From Elmis aenea (Eukaryota > Arthropoda > Insecta > Coleoptera > Elmidae), in NCBI GenBank assembly GCA_947652605.1, contig OX393577.1, forward strand, positions 27,903,466 to 27,967,465: a DNA stretch of 64,000 bases, read 5' to 3'. Shown piece by piece: positions 10,425 to 24,320 of this stretch. How positions within the stretch are numbered: the stretch's first letter is position 1; each line of letters begins with the position of its first letter. Under the pieces are notes generated by a model. The model ran no database searches, was not told the origin of the DNA, and was given only the letters and a program-made list of their open reading frames with translations. A program made the translations under genes and the position numbers.

Positions 10425-12500
10425 TAATTAATAATGTATTACGCAGAAAATAAATCGTTTTTTATACACACAATACGTAGATTTAAACAGCATATTAAAT
10501 TATTTAGACACAATTTTACAAGTAATTTTTAACTTCAACAAAAAAAACTTTAATATTTTTATAACTAGACTACGAAACAACATTAAACTATTTAAAAAAT
10601 GCTCTTGAAATGATTTAAGACTTCTTATGCTTTAATACAATACAATTTCAAAGTGTTATACTTATTTATTAAACATTAAACGATTCAAAATAATATTAGC
10701 CTGTAATAGTCACATTATATTTTACTTTACTACTTTACTTTCTAGAAGTTGGAGTAAATGATCGAATCACTTACATTATTATTAATATAATTGCCTTGTA
10801 AATATCCAACAGCACAAAAAACTTAAAAACCAAACGAAAATTGTGATACAATAAAATAAAAACTTTGCCAATAAAGCATGAAACACAAACGTAATTTTAA
10901 CACACCCTGTACATCTATTCCCTAACCCAACCTTAAACTTTGTAAATGTCCCTAACGTCTTATGCCTATAAACGTATACAAAAGTACATATCGTTATCAA
11001 GACTTCTTTAAACTACACGTACGTCTACACACCAAATAAATTTGTTTATTTTAAAATCGTGTGGGAACGACCCAACATAAAATACACCTGACACTTAACG
11101 GATAATATGATAATTCTTATCGTGCTTGCAGGTCTAAACGCATTATTTCTTAAAATTATTATTACACGCGACACTATATTAGCACAGAAAATTTTTAATG
11201 ATCAAATAATGATCACAATAAAAATGTTGCAATAAATGCAGTTACTTGTCATTGCAGTATGTGTACTTTTATTTACAATAAAATATTTAGTGTTTGTCAA
11301 ACTATTTTACATTGGCTAACCATGCGCATAATTAATTTTAGTTTTGAACCCGAAACTCCGTAAAAAGTAAGGAAACGTGAGTCATGCTCTAACTCGATTT
11401 ATTTCAGATTGTTAGTTAGCACGAACAGCTATAAAAATGTGATGTTGATTTACTGGAAAAAAATCTGTTAGCACTTAAAGCAAGACGTTATGCCTCGTTT
11501 ACATAAGTAATTAGTAAATCTCCTAAAAGTCCAAAGCGTTATACAAAATAATTGCATTTAAAATAGTTTTTAAAATAAAAATTAATAATAATATACTGAA
11601 AATTAAATGCTCCAAATGCTTATTTCATAGATGAATATCCATTTAATTATGTTTCATTGATCAATGTTTCCTAGATGGTTATAAACATATTGTTATTAAC
11701 AAACTGCGTTCAATAAAAGTTTATTTATTAGACAAGAAAATGTTTAATAAATTATATTGTTTCGATGACTAAATGAATCAAATGTTAAGAACTATTAAAA
11801 TAAAAACTTTTGATAAACAATAAAGATGATTAATATTATATACAATTTTGCATTCACAAAACTTAGTTAATGTATAGATAATAAATATATCAAATAAAAA
11901 CTCTAGTCTATTAATTATTGGTAGCATCAAGTATCAAGTTCATTATAATCGTTTAAGCACAAAAATAATGCGCAAAATATTAACAATTACAAACCGGGCT
12001 TGAAAATACGTTAGATATGCTATCAGATTGAACTTTATGTACCTATCATGTTTCTTTTACCTCATTTGCGTTATAAATGACAGTTGACATTTTTAAATGT
12101 TTAAAAAATACTTAAAACTTTTGAGTCAAAAAGTCAAAAGGTAACCAAATTGGGTCGGATGAAAAAACAATATATTAAAGAATGTGCAATGAGAATACAT
12201 ACGTCAAAAAGATTGAACGAAATAAAGATAAGTTACAAAAACAGTTGTTAAGAATTACTAAACATAGTTCGGTAAATGTTTCATCTTTAAAGCAAATCTG
12301 TGTATTCTTTTGTATTTTATAACTGTTTATTGTGGTATTGTGAACATGGCCAAATTTGAATAATTTAATTTGAAAAGTTTAATATATTAGAATTTTACAT
12401 TGTGTGATAAAAACGTAGCGGCTGCTGCGGAATTCACTTTGAATTGACGTTTAGTTGTTTAATAATTACAAACATTACTTGTTTACAAAATCATGGCAAA
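10425..12500. other. Gene-free AT-rich stretch
   Basis: No coding or RNA gene recognised. A lone CAGGGTG-type terminus (minus orientation) sits at about 10893-10911, a likely scar of a TA-target element. Confidence 0.45.
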
Positions 12501-12967
12501 CCTTGATAAAGAAATTTTTACAAAATTCGCCATATCTCGGTTATTGTTTGCAACAAATATATAAAACTATACGTGTTTAAAAAGCTATAAAAATCTGTTT
12601 CATATAAAGTCATGGCCAACTAAGGTTTCTATTTAAAAACATATAAGTTTACTTCATATTTCGAAGGTCTAGGTCGCTAAAAAAAATAATTTTGTTTTTA
12701 AATTAAGCATAAAAGTTTGCATAAAAAAACCTTAATAACATTTTGTTCTATTTAAATAAATAAAGAAGTTATAGTCAATTTTAAAAGTGATGAAATTTCA
12801 TTTTTCGTCTGTTGTGCCAAAATGGAAAACGATATAAAAAAATCTGAATACACAGGCGTCCATTTCACAAAAAAAATAGCACAAGAGACCGATATACGAT
12901 TTTCGCTAACTATTACGGTAACTGAGATACCCCGTAAAACATTCGAATTTGGTCCACCCTGTATAGA
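12500..12967. mobile_element. Fragment of a CAGGGTGG-end element
   Basis: The right end at 12967 is the complement of CAGGGTGGACCAAATTCGAA and is followed by TATA. It matches the terminus at 61703. The phrases CATATCTCGGTTATT near 12530 and TAACTGAGATACCCC near 12915 are typical inner parts of this family. The left end was not identified. Confidence 0.5.
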
Positions 12968-15900
12968 GCAAGATAGCCTAAAAGCAACTACGAAATCCAA
13001 ATAATTCTAAATCCACAAAATTTTAACATTAAAATCTCTCTAATAATATTTTTACATCGATGTTTTACATTTTTAATGAAATAAACGTCTAACGGCTAGT
13101 AAAAAAAACCTAAAATATAAACTTCCTTCACAATTTTCAATCGCTCTTTGAACTATTTTTTTATGCAATTAAAGTTCAAACTTTGTGCTTAATTCAAAAT
13201 GTCAGTAAACCGTATTTCCGTACCGTTTTACTTCTAAAATACGTCTTTAATACCAAAAGAGGATTTCACATTTAAATTATTCAACGCGTATATTTTTAGT
13301 AGATACCTGTTAATTAATTTTACTGAAAAAAGTTGCCAAAATGATAAATTTTGCGAGAAACAAAATTGGGCTATTTATATCACGTGTTTTATAAATTAAT
13401 TAGTCCTAATTTGGAATACGACAAATTTCGAACTGTCACTTAATGCAAGTTTACATCCGTGTCCAGCGACGTACATCATTTAGTTCGACAGCCTATTCAA
13501 ACGATTTGGAAATTTATTACACAGTTTTTTATGGAACATTCTGCTGTTATAAAGGTTTAATTTTGTATTACCCGACTCAAAATTAAAATATCAAAGAAAT
13601 CCGACTAAATTTTAATTGAAACGGTAAAGGTTATTAAACATTTTTTTTACTTTTGTGAATGTCAAAAACCAATAAAATGAATTGAAAATAGTGCTAACAC
13701 TGTCTTTTTAATTAGAAATAGTTTTTTAAAGTTTTAAGATTTGGCGAAGGTTTAAATTAAATCAACTGCTAATTACATAATTTACAATCAAATATTGTTC
13801 ACCCTCCTCAATGTAATTAGTGAAACTGTTTTCCGTTATGATGTAGCGTATTGTATTTGAAAAATTATTTATTGTTTCATACGCACAATAGTTAAGATTA
13901 CACAAAAACCACGATACTTATGTGAATTTACGCATTCTTAATTGAGTTCTTTTAAATTAAATCAATTAAGTTTTTCCTATCGAAAACAGTAATTTAATAG
14001 CAGCTAACTGATGGTAATAAACCAGATATAGTTAATAAAAGCGACATTTTGTCAATAGACCTATTAATTACGATAAAAATGTAAATTTAAACAGGTTTTG
14101 AAGCCTTAAATTTTTTTTTATATATAAAACTGTGCCTTACGCTACTTTTCAATCTATTATCAAACGCAATCAGATAAATCTTAATACCTTGAGAGAAATA
14201 TTTCAAATTTTTTACCATATTTAGTTATTTATGTGTAAGGTAAGGTAAATAAGCTGCTACCTAAATAAATCTTTATCAACCAACTAAATCAATCACTGAC
14301 CATGTTTATTGCGTTTTTATAGATATTTTTTATGTTTTGCATATATTAATCGAGTATAGGTATATATTTTTTCTAAAAGTTGATACCAATCTGTATGACT
14401 TAAAAAATTTATTATACAGTATTTACTTGAATAAGAAATTACATGATTTAAATAAACAACTTCAGTTAAAGTCATAGTGCGAATGTACAAGTACGTGATT
14501 GCTAAAATATAATTAATCTAATGCAATGATTCGCTTTTTATAAACTAAAGATGTTTCAAGGTGTGAACGCTTAAGTTATCGGTGCTTTATTGACGCTGTT
14601 TTACTCATACTTGGTAAAATATTAGGATAACACTGTCAGTCCCTATTTTCATCCCCAAATTAGAATCAGACACTGCACAAAAAATAGTAATATTTAATTT
14701 GTACTCTATTGCACAAACAAATTTCGACATATTCACCAAAAACAATAAATGGTAAATGAACTCTAGACGATATTTACATGCCTTTTTTATTTCTCGTAGG
14801 TTGGTATTTGTTTTTTAAATCGTATGGCAAAATGTGTTAGCGATTGCTTTAAAATGACATCATTGCAAAATCATGCTAAATGTAGCAATATAAATTAAAA
14901 AACTATCATAAAGAAGCTTGGAAAACTGTTAAATTTCACAGCGAAAACTCACCCAGAATACTATTAACCCAAAATTGCACAATTAAAAAGAGGAAGGTTG
15001 ATTATCCTAATATTTTATATTTAGGAGCAATTTACAAGTTAACATAATTGCTAACTATTAGATTAACAGATGCTTATTTTGGTAGCGCTTGAGTTTAAGT
15101 TTAAACATCTTGTTATTAGTTTTAATAATCAGATATGCAAATAAATCATCCATATTAAAAATGTTCAAGGTTATGTATTTGAAAATGTGTTGGTTTATAC
15201 TAAAACTAGCTTTAATTAAATATAGTAATTTCCAAAATACTTTACGGATAATGTTCGGTAACTTTTAATTTAGTTTTGCTAGAGATTTTAAAAACATCAC
15301 TCAAAATCCAAAGAGAACGGAAAACGAAAGTTTAATAAAAAAGCATTTCAAAAAAGTTTTTTTATATTTTAAACCTGACGGTACGTTTTTTGAGGTTTAT
15401 AGTACTAGTATACATTGCTAAAACTATTGTCAATGATTTGTGCTATAAAAGAATGCGAAATAAGCTTGCTTAGTTTTTAATTTGTAGGGTTAACAAATTA
15501 TACCATATTTTCCATCCAAAACTGTATTAACTTTCAACACACAGTAAACCAAAGAGTCAAGTATCTTTAAAAGTTAAAAAATTGCATAAATGGTAAGATA
15601 TTAAATGTTCAAAGATTAACCTTCAACTAACATGGTTTTGTGTTAATGAACAATAATTAGATTAAATATTATTAAAAATGTTCTGTCCATTGGGCGTTTG
15701 ATTTGCCTAAAGAACAATTTTGACATAATATAATTATTTTAATAACAGTACTTCGGAAACGTTCAGCTTAATACGGCCCTGCATTTAGGTACTTATTAAC
15801 CTAAGGCATGACAACGGCAAACAGGTGGCTAGGTAAAGAAAGATAAGTATAGAAAGTGTTATATAGGTACATTGCAAGTTTATAAATACATGAGTATATG

Positions 15901-17790
15901 CGACAGTAGATACATATTCAGGAAGTGTCAAAAATGGATGAACTGTTGTAAAACCACCACTAAATTAGCTCTAAATTGTTACTCCTATAAAAGAATAAGA
16001 TACCCAACAATTATAAAATTTAACACCTAGCCCTACCAGACATAACGTAAAACTGTATTTTATGACTATCCAAATATGTTAAAAGTACATTTAGCGTACG
16101 CAAATATCATATTATTTATTGTTCATAAACATTTTGTAGGCGAGAAACAATAAATGTGGCTGACTAAATAGAAAACAAAATAAATACATTTAATATACTA
16201 TCGTGGTTTAACTTTCGATTTTCTTTTCTCATCAAGTATTTTTTTCATTGAACCAAAGACAAACAAAATTTTATTTATGAATCATAAAACGAATTATAAT
16301 TTTGTAAATTTAGTACAAAAAACCTTTAACTTGGAAGCATGTACTAAAAATGTTACATGCTGTTTTTTACTTAATTAAAAAATAGAATGCCATAAACTAA
16401 TTTAATTATATCAATATCTGAAGTTTGATTTACGACTACAACATCCAAGACATCTTAAATTTTTCATACAATATTTAATAATAATGTTAGGTTAAATTAA
16501 GATTAAATAAGATAAAAGCAAGTCTACCACCAAAACAAGTTAGGAACATCGTTCTATTAAGTCAGTCAGTACATCTTAACGAAAAATCATTTCAATTTTT
16601 AAGTTTCAATAAAAGATTGAATTAAGTTATTAATCTCCAACTGCGAAAAGATTAAATATTATGTAAATGATCAGTAATAATGTCGAGGACATTTAACGTC
16701 GCAAATACAACCAGATCGAAATCGCCAAATGTATTTAAGATGAAAAATTACTAAGTTAAATATGCCTATTCAACAAGCTATTTTTTTCGTACGAACTTCA
16801 GGTAAAAATAGAACTTTTAAGGCAAATGTCACTTTTGTAATAGGTACAAAGGGAATGACATTTTTTTAAAATTTATTAAAGTAAATGATAACTCAAGATT
16901 AGCAAGATGTAAAACCCCACGAAAAAAAAAGATTAAATAGCTTTAGTTTAAAACCACACAAACATGTAATGCTATTTGCAAAATGTACATTTTTATCATT
17001 CGAAGTTTTCTAAAAAAAAAACACTGATAAACTAATTTTATTGTAATTACCTTATATGTAACTCAAATACTAGCTCTAAACATGTTAATGTTAAAATACG
17101 TTTTACGATAAGCAACCTATTTGGCGAAACTTAATCCTTAACACGTTTTGTATCACAAATAAATAGATAATGACAGCTAATAAATGTACAAAAACGTACC
17201 GTTTATTAGGTAATTTAGTAAAATCTAACAAATTAATTCATAGCTTTAGTTTTTATCAACATTATACTTGAAGTTGATTAAATGCAGTAACTCCAATTTA
17301 AAGCAAACGATTTAAGTAGTTGTTATGGGAACTAGCTACGATTGGTTATACTTTCGTTATTATTAAAATACCTGAAAGTTTTTAATAACTTTTCTACATC
17401 TAATCGATTAACAGATACAGTATCGTTTATTGGCTCACAGTGAATTGATTATTTAGTCACGAAAAAGCACAGTTTTCGGAAGTGATTAATTTTTTTAATC
17501 GAACGATTTTATAAATTACAATATTACTGTTAAAAACTATGCAATACTCGATTATAATAAGTTATAACTTTCAAAATAACAGTTGGAGATTCCTTTTTTA
17601 TTTAACTGTTTTCGCTAAACAAAAGTCTTCTAGGCAAACTGTCTAAGGTTTTTCTTAAAAAACAGGTGCAACAATTCGAAGCTTTTTACTATAAGCTGTT
17701 AGCTTCGAAATCTACCAAAAGTTTTACTTTCCGAATTCAACAAAAGTAATCCATAAGTTTAAAATAAATGGTATTTACATTTTATGCCAA
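12968..17790. other. Long gene-free AT-rich stretch
   Basis: Read on both strands, no conserved protein, RNA gene or clear transposon boundary was found. Sequence is low-complexity A/T with scattered homopolymers. Confidence 0.45.
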
Positions 17791-18640
17791 ACTACAAGAT
17801 TGTTTCTTCGTCAAGGGTGGGGGCCGGGAACTTTTTTACTTATTACCCCAAAATATATTTATTTACGCCTACGTTACCCCCTTGATTAGAAAATAAGACA
17901 ATAATAGATTATTTAAATTCAAATTCAAAAGGTTTATTGAATCTATTTATACAATTATAAATATAAAAAGTATAAAATAAATGCGATAAAATAAATGAAT
18001 ATCCTCATAATGAAACAAAAGGGTTTTTTTTAATATAATTTTATTTATGTCTACTGAGTTCTCATTACCCCCAAGAATTTAATTTTTAACCCACTTGGGG
18101 TAATTTACCCAGGTTCGCCGACTTCTGGTTTAGGGGGTCGTGATTTTTTTAGGGGGTCCGAGTTCATAGTCGGAATAAAATATACTTCGCTGACGCTTTT
18201 TGTTTATTTATCAAATATATTTTTACAGTAACAAAAGATCCTAAAGAGTTTTATAAAAATGACATTGTCACGGACACCTGATTTGTCATTGTCTAAATTA
18301 GCTTTTAAGAATAATATGAAAACTTTTCATAATTTTTATAAATTCATAATTATTAATCATATTTCTTCAACTTTTTCCAATATTAAAATTGTATTAAGAA
18401 TTTACTTACCAATTAGTATTGCGACTGGTGTAATTAGTTTTTTTATTTTAAAACAAATTATAAATTATCTTCGTAGTACATTGTCACAAGAATAATGCAA
18501 CTCTTTAGCACTTTTATGTATTGAACAGAAAACATTTAATAATATTGATTATAAAGATTTTATCAATGCATTTACCAAGAAAAAGTGTAGAAGTGTAATC
18601 TTATATTGTTTTTATTTGAAAGAACAAATGAACCATTGTT
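17790..18640 (+). pseudogene. hAT (ZMYM/TTF-type) transposase C-terminal remnant
   Basis: The frame from 18259 ends with NYLRSTLSQE at 18492. The reading continues after a stop with SLALLCIEQ-like codons and a DFINAFTKKKCR stretch to about 18590. This matches the C-terminal dimerisation region of TTF-type zinc-finger hAT transposases (consensus of the type KLIKxYLRSTMSQERL, then LA.LSIE). The first part of the 78-codon frame is diverged. G- and C-rich blocks at 17815-17835 and 18110-18165 look like degraded flanking element sequence. Confidence 0.55.
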
Positions 18641-18649
18641 TTGTTATAT

Positions 18650-19838
18650 GATTATTTTTTGTTTAAAATTATTACACATTAATAGAATTTTCTAAATACT
18701 GTACTTACATAATAAAGTAATTTAAAAAATCCCATTTCTTCCAATAACTTTACTCTACCTTATCCCGCAATACATACATCATATATATTTTTGTAAGAAA
18801 TTTCTAAGAGGGGCCCTTAAATTTGTAGGTATTTACCTATGGACCCCAGAATGGAACTAAGACGACCCTGCAAAACTATTACCGGAACCTACCAAATTTC
18901 AATTAAAAATGTTACAATTTAATACTAGCATGATTTATGAATTGAATATGTTAACTCACACATACGCCCATATGGACAGTATAATCAGATCAATAACAAT
19001 TGAATATTGAATAAAAGGCATCAAATATAAAAAAAAACAATTATGTTTCAATAGATCAATCAATTAGATAAAGACAGAAACAGACACACAAATGTGAATT
19101 TTTTAAGCTATATTGTAACAATAAACAAACAAATACATATTCGCGAAGTGTGTATGTTTATTTCGGCGCCAAACTTCTTTATAACAAACTAGGCGCCAAT
19201 AAGCAGAGAAGTTGTCCTAGAACGTTACCTTGAGCTAATCATATCGATTTGCGATACGATTAATTTAGCAACATAATAATTAATGACCAACCAAATAATA
19301 AGCACACATTTAACTTGACTTAAGCCACCGAAATCACAAAACAGATCATTACGTCTGGTATATCGCTATGAAATGATTCATATTCTTCTGTTGGTATGTT
19401 TTTATATCGCAACATTATAAATGTAATAAAGGTTGAAATATTAAACAATTTTCATTTCACACAAAAAAAAAAACACATACTTATAAGTGTACTTAAATAA
19501 AATTTAAATAAAAAGTTTTATGCAAAATCATTGTTAAATTAATGCAAATTATTGTTGTTGGTCGTTAACAATTTTATTACATTTACGTAAAAGGTAAAGT
19601 TTAAAATTTAAGTTTTCCAGTAACTGCAGCTTTATTTTACCAGTCTATAATGAAGCTTCTTTTTCAGATTTAACAAAAATTAAATAACATTCGCATTTAA
19701 AAAAAAACTCTACTTACATAAAACGCATGTTAAAAAAACGATATTTTTCCAAAAGTTTCTCCTACGCATATTGCACACACTAAAATCACATTAACCATTC
19801 ACCAATTTGCTTATACAGCTTCGATTAATTTATGTATC
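18650..19838. other. Gene-free stretch
   Basis: No gene recognised. A short inverted pair GGCGCCAA / TAGGCGCC lies at about 19165-19200. A fragment containing GAGGGGCCC at 18810-18870 resembles a hAT end. Confidence 0.4.
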
Positions 19839-19946
19839 TTAGAATTTAGAGACTGCGAACCTTTCCGGTCTTGCTTGATAGCGAGCGTATGCTGCACTTG
19901 AACCTATTAGATGAGCTTGCTGTCCTCTTGGTCCAGGCCTCCACCT
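19839..19946 (-). other. Candidate orphan 3' coding exon
   Basis: A GC-rich island in AT-rich DNA. On the minus strand, after a possible acceptor (CCGTAG at 19947-19952), 35 codons read RWRPGPRGQQAHLIGSSAAY and continue to a stop at 19839-19841. The acceptor lacks a good pyrimidine tract, and other frames are also partly open. No family recognised. Confidence 0.18.
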
Positions 19947-20439
19947 CTACGGACTTCTTACATTTGGTGATACAACAGAGTTTTTATTTACTTCCGCAAA
20001 AATGTCTTCAACGAATTATTGGCTAATGAAGATAACCAAAAACTTTGTGTTTAACAATACTTTACCACAGTTCAATTCAGTTTCTTTTAAATTCAAATAG
20101 ATTGGATATGGAAACTTATTTCAAAAGTTTTTGATTCGTTTTTTTATTTTGGTTTGAAGATATTTCTTTTGTTTATTGTTTCGTTTTAAATAGTCTACTG
20201 GCGTTATTTCGATACATTTATAGAATTTCTTTAGGCTGTAATTAGTATTCGTATTAGTGTGATCCGATTTGCGTTTTTATGACTATAGGCACAGTTTGCC
20301 TAAATTACAGTCACTTTGTTTTTAAATAAACTTATACATAAACCCACTTCCATATATAAAAATATACAATATTAAGGGCTACATTATATTGTGCATTTCA
20401 TAACTTGTTTTTATGTGACCACAATTTTTTATTTAGTTA

Positions 20440-20600
20440 AGGGGTGTTCCAACAGGGCTATTACAATCCAATAAACTATCAGGATTCTGCACACTATCGA
20501 TATAGCGTGCCATTAAAGACTATAATGGCACGCGATATTGATACTGCGCACACTCCTGATAGTTCGGCGCACTGTCAGCAAGCGTGTTGGAAAAAACCTT
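20440..20600. mobile_element. Small MITE (copy 1 of 2)
   Basis: A 160-bp element with ends around GTGTTCCAACAGGGCTATTA and GCAAGCGTGTTGGAA. Inner palindromic segments contain GATATNGCGTGCC / GGCACGCGATAT. It is nearly identical to 37846-38004. Both copies have TTA just outside the left end and TTTA outside the right, compatible with a 3-bp PIF-type target, but the exact junction is uncertain. Confidence 0.8.
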
Positions 20601-20688
20601 TAGATTTAGATGGACTACATTGCCAATTCGAAACCGTAAACAAATGCAATGCCTATTCTAAAATAATGTCATAGTTGAGTGTTAAATA

Positions 20689-22105
20689 CAGGGTGTACCA
20701 CTAAATAAGGACCACTAAGAGGATCTCGCTTAATATCAGAGATAAACGTTTAGCTAAATTGCCAAAAAGTTGCATATAATAGAGTTAAATCCGAAATCTG
20801 TAGTAATTTTCATGTGTTTTGAAAATTGCGTTGCTAACTTTGTAGAAGTAAAAAATAAAACTTTACGAATTTTTATTTTATTTTATATATTTTTACTAAA
20901 AAAATTATTTCAAATTTGGTTAATATTTGATGCGACAAATAAACTTTTAATTTATTAATAGACGCCAGATGGGGTTTTTATAGAAATAGAGTTTTTATCT
21001 TTTAATGATATATTACTTGTAAAAAATGTATGCCAACAAAAATATCTTTACAATGACTTGGTTATTAATGTGACCGTTTTGTTTATAAACAAAACAAAAG
21101 CCTTCCGCGTTTAAATTTCATTACGTACTTTTTACGTATTACGCACCAACTACTAAATACTAAATACTAGTAGTAATTACTATCTACTAACTACTATCTA
21201 CTACGTTCATTTAGTGGGATACTATTGCAACCAGAAAGCATCTTATATGGCATCCATAAGATAATCAACAGTTGACTGTTATATCTTTGTAAGTAACTAT
21301 TTGTGCTATGAAAAACTGAAACCAAACGTTCATTGGTCATATTAAATAAGAGCAAAAATTCAGATATTTTTTGTAATTAAAAGAGATACAAAAAAATTAA
21401 AAATCACAAAATTATTTATTTTTCTGATAATATTAAATGAACTATCCATTTTTCAAAACATTTAATATTGCGACAAACTGAGCTTCAATATACAAAAGGT
21501 GTGCAACAAACAAAGTTTTTTATTATCGATGTCTCAGAAAAAATTTGTTCTATATCGATGTTGACGCAGGACCTAAAACTAGTTTAAGGATTTAAAAAAT
21601 AATGTCATTTACAAATTTAATAATCATTAAAACAAACTCTTTTTGTTTATGTAATACTTCTTATATTTTAAAACAATTAAAAAAATACAAAAATATTAAA
21701 AATCACACATGATTTACCCAGCGTTGCCAGATAATTGGAATTTGGCGCGCCATCGTTTCGCCGCCCTGGGCACATGCCCTCTGCCGCTGCCTTTCCACGG
21801 CCCTGATACAGAAGAGTACAAAGGAAAATAAAACTAAATATGAAATATCGTTTCCTCAGAAAAAGGCAATGAACTCTTACAAATATTCTGAAGTCATTAT
21901 AAATTTTATTGAACTTTTTTCATCTTGATATTAGTTTTTATTTTTAGACCATGCACTGACTTTTATTAAAAATAAAATTTTCTGATAATCGATATTAAAA
22001 ATGTTTTCAATTTGTTGCAGATGTTTTGGATGACCCTGTATAAAATGTTTACTGATTTAACCGATCTCTATCTCTTATATTAAGCGAGATCCTTATAATG
22101 GCCTG
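20689..22105. repeat. TA-flanked element with inverted ends
   Basis: The left end CAGGGTGTACCACTAAATAA and the block GGATCTCGCTTAATATNAGA recur inverted at about 22055-22105, with TA on both sides (20687-20688, 22106-22107). The interior contains unrelated fragments: a CAGGGTCATCC-type terminus at 22030-22041 and a GC-rich block at 21745-21815 resembling a hAT terminus. The interior is therefore a patchwork rather than one element. Non-coding. Confidence 0.6.
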
Positions 22106-22109
22106 TATT

Positions 22110-23366
22110 AAGAGGTGACTATAAAAAAACATTAATTTAATTTAATTATAGAATTTCATAAAAACATTTAAATTACACATTCGCTGGTATTGCAATCGTA
22201 GAATTACAAATTTAAAAAAAGGAAAAATCCTAAACGAAATTATTAATTTACAAACTAGTTCGTTTTAAGTCGAATCACAAGAATTGGATTTAATTTAAAT
22301 TTAATTGTAAAGAATTTTATCTTGTTTAAATAAATATTATAAAATTAAAATTTACTGAATTTTCTAATTAACTTAAATATATTTTTTCAACTTGAAATTA
22401 ATTGAGAATATGTGATTGTACAAGGGTTTACAGAAAAGCAGACTTTTTCCTGCAAACTTTAAGCCAACTCTTTTCTATTTGTCGCTTTAAGAGCTAACAA
22501 ACAATTTCTGAGCTAAACAAGAAATTTAAATGGATAAAACCAAAAACATCATAATTAATAAATATTTTCTTTATAAAAATAACGCAAATTTACTTCATAC
22601 TATTAAAATTATGGTAAAAGTTTGCAAAATTTATTTTATTTTGACCTTTATAATTCGGTAAACAAAAAATAATATTTTAATTCTTTTTTATGTTAACATC
22701 AAAAATAAAATAAAAACATTGACCAAAAAAAATGTTTGGATATTTAGAAATATCTAAATGGTTTCCACTATTTACAAATTGCTATAAACCTCTGATTCAA
22801 CATTTGTGGTTAATTTTTTATAGATAAAAACAAGAAGCTATTTAGCAACTGAGGAAACTAAAATAAACAAAAATGCACATTCGATGATGAATCACTAAAC
22901 GGTTACAAATGTTTTAATTACTTAAACACATTTCGCATTTTGATATGCGATTATAATTTTTTGTTTAGTAAGTTCATTGATATATATATTTTGTTTGAAA
23001 TTATACTTACACGATTACAAGGATTTTCAGCTGAGAATTAAATAAAAACTTATGTTGCTTGCTTTGCACTTCTGTAAATATTTATTTATTAAAAGTTAAA
23101 TCCCTAATAGTGTTTAAGTAATAAATATTAGTCAGAGCTGAATATGTAACATTCACTAATCAAAACGGTTATTTTTCTGCCGACTCCCCATCCCTGATTA
23201 CGACGACCAAATTTTGTTTTTTAAAAGATCATTTCCTTCATTATTTTTCTTATAGAGATAAAATTTATGTGTAAAAAAATGTAGCCTATTTTTTTTAAAT
23301 TAATTGTTATTTAAACTGATTAAGAATTTAAATTAATCTCAAATTTTAATTTATTGTGTAAATGTA
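22110..23366. other. Gene-free AT-rich stretch
   Basis: No coding or RNA gene or clear repeat boundary recognised. Confidence 0.45.
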
Positions 23367-24318
23367 CGGGATGTCCCAGTTATCGTGAACAGCATGGGGA
23401 TCTCGTAAACGGTAAGAGATACAGAGTTGATTAATTGGGTCAAAATGATCTATGATTTAGGAGAAACTATTCTATGAAAAAAATCTTCAAAAACCTGACA
23501 GTTTTGCGCTATCCATAAAAATCAAACAAATGTCGTTTTCGATTTTTGCTTATAACTTGCTTATTTGAAATCATACTCGCAATTTTTTTCGACATTATTT
23601 TAATTATAGGTTGTAGTTAGCTGTGACACCATTAAAAAGAGAATCGTTTTCTCGTTTCATTGATGTATGGGTTGTTAGGTTTATAATAAATGAGTTATTA
23701 CAATATTATTGTATTTATTATGTTTAATTATAGTGGCAATTAAAAAACAAAACAAAACACTACATAAATAGAGTAGCTGTACTTTATTTAACACAACAAA
23801 AAAAAACTTGAAGTACAGCTAGTTTTATGTAATGTTTTGTTTTGTTTTTCAATGGCCACTTTGATTAAACTTAATAAATACAATAATATTGTAATAACTC
23901 ATTTATTTTTAAAGATAAACCTAATACCCATATATCAATCAAAAGATTATCTTTTTAATGGTACCACAGCCAACTACAACCCGTATTTAAATTTTAAAAT
24001 AAGAAAGTTGATGTTAAAATAACAAAAACAAATGAACATACGTATAGTTTATTAACAAATTTTAAATCTGTTCAAAAAAGTGTCCTAGGAATGTCGAAAA
24101 ATATTTTGAGTACGATTTTAAATAAGCAAGTTATAAGTAAAAATCGAAAACGTCATTTTTTGGTTTTTTATGAATAGCACAAAAACTGTAAGTTTTTTTG
24201 AAGATTTTTCATAGAATAGTTGCTCCTAATCATAGATAATTTTCACCTACTTAACCAATTCTGTATCTCTTACCGTTTACGAGATCTGCATGCTTTTCAT
24301 GATAACTGGGACACCCTG
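23367..24318. repeat. Long foldback element, arms ~430 bp
   Basis: The ends are CGGGATGTCCCAGTTATCGT at 23367 and a matching inverted CAGGGTGTCCCAGTTATCAT at 24318, flanked by TA (23365-23366, 24319-24320). The inverted match continues through GGATCTCGTAAACGGTAAGA and on to the centre, where TAGTGGCAATTAAAAAACAA is answered by TTGTTTTTCAATGGCCACT. Almost the whole 952 bp folds on itself. Confidence 0.88.
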
Positions 24319-24320
24319 TA

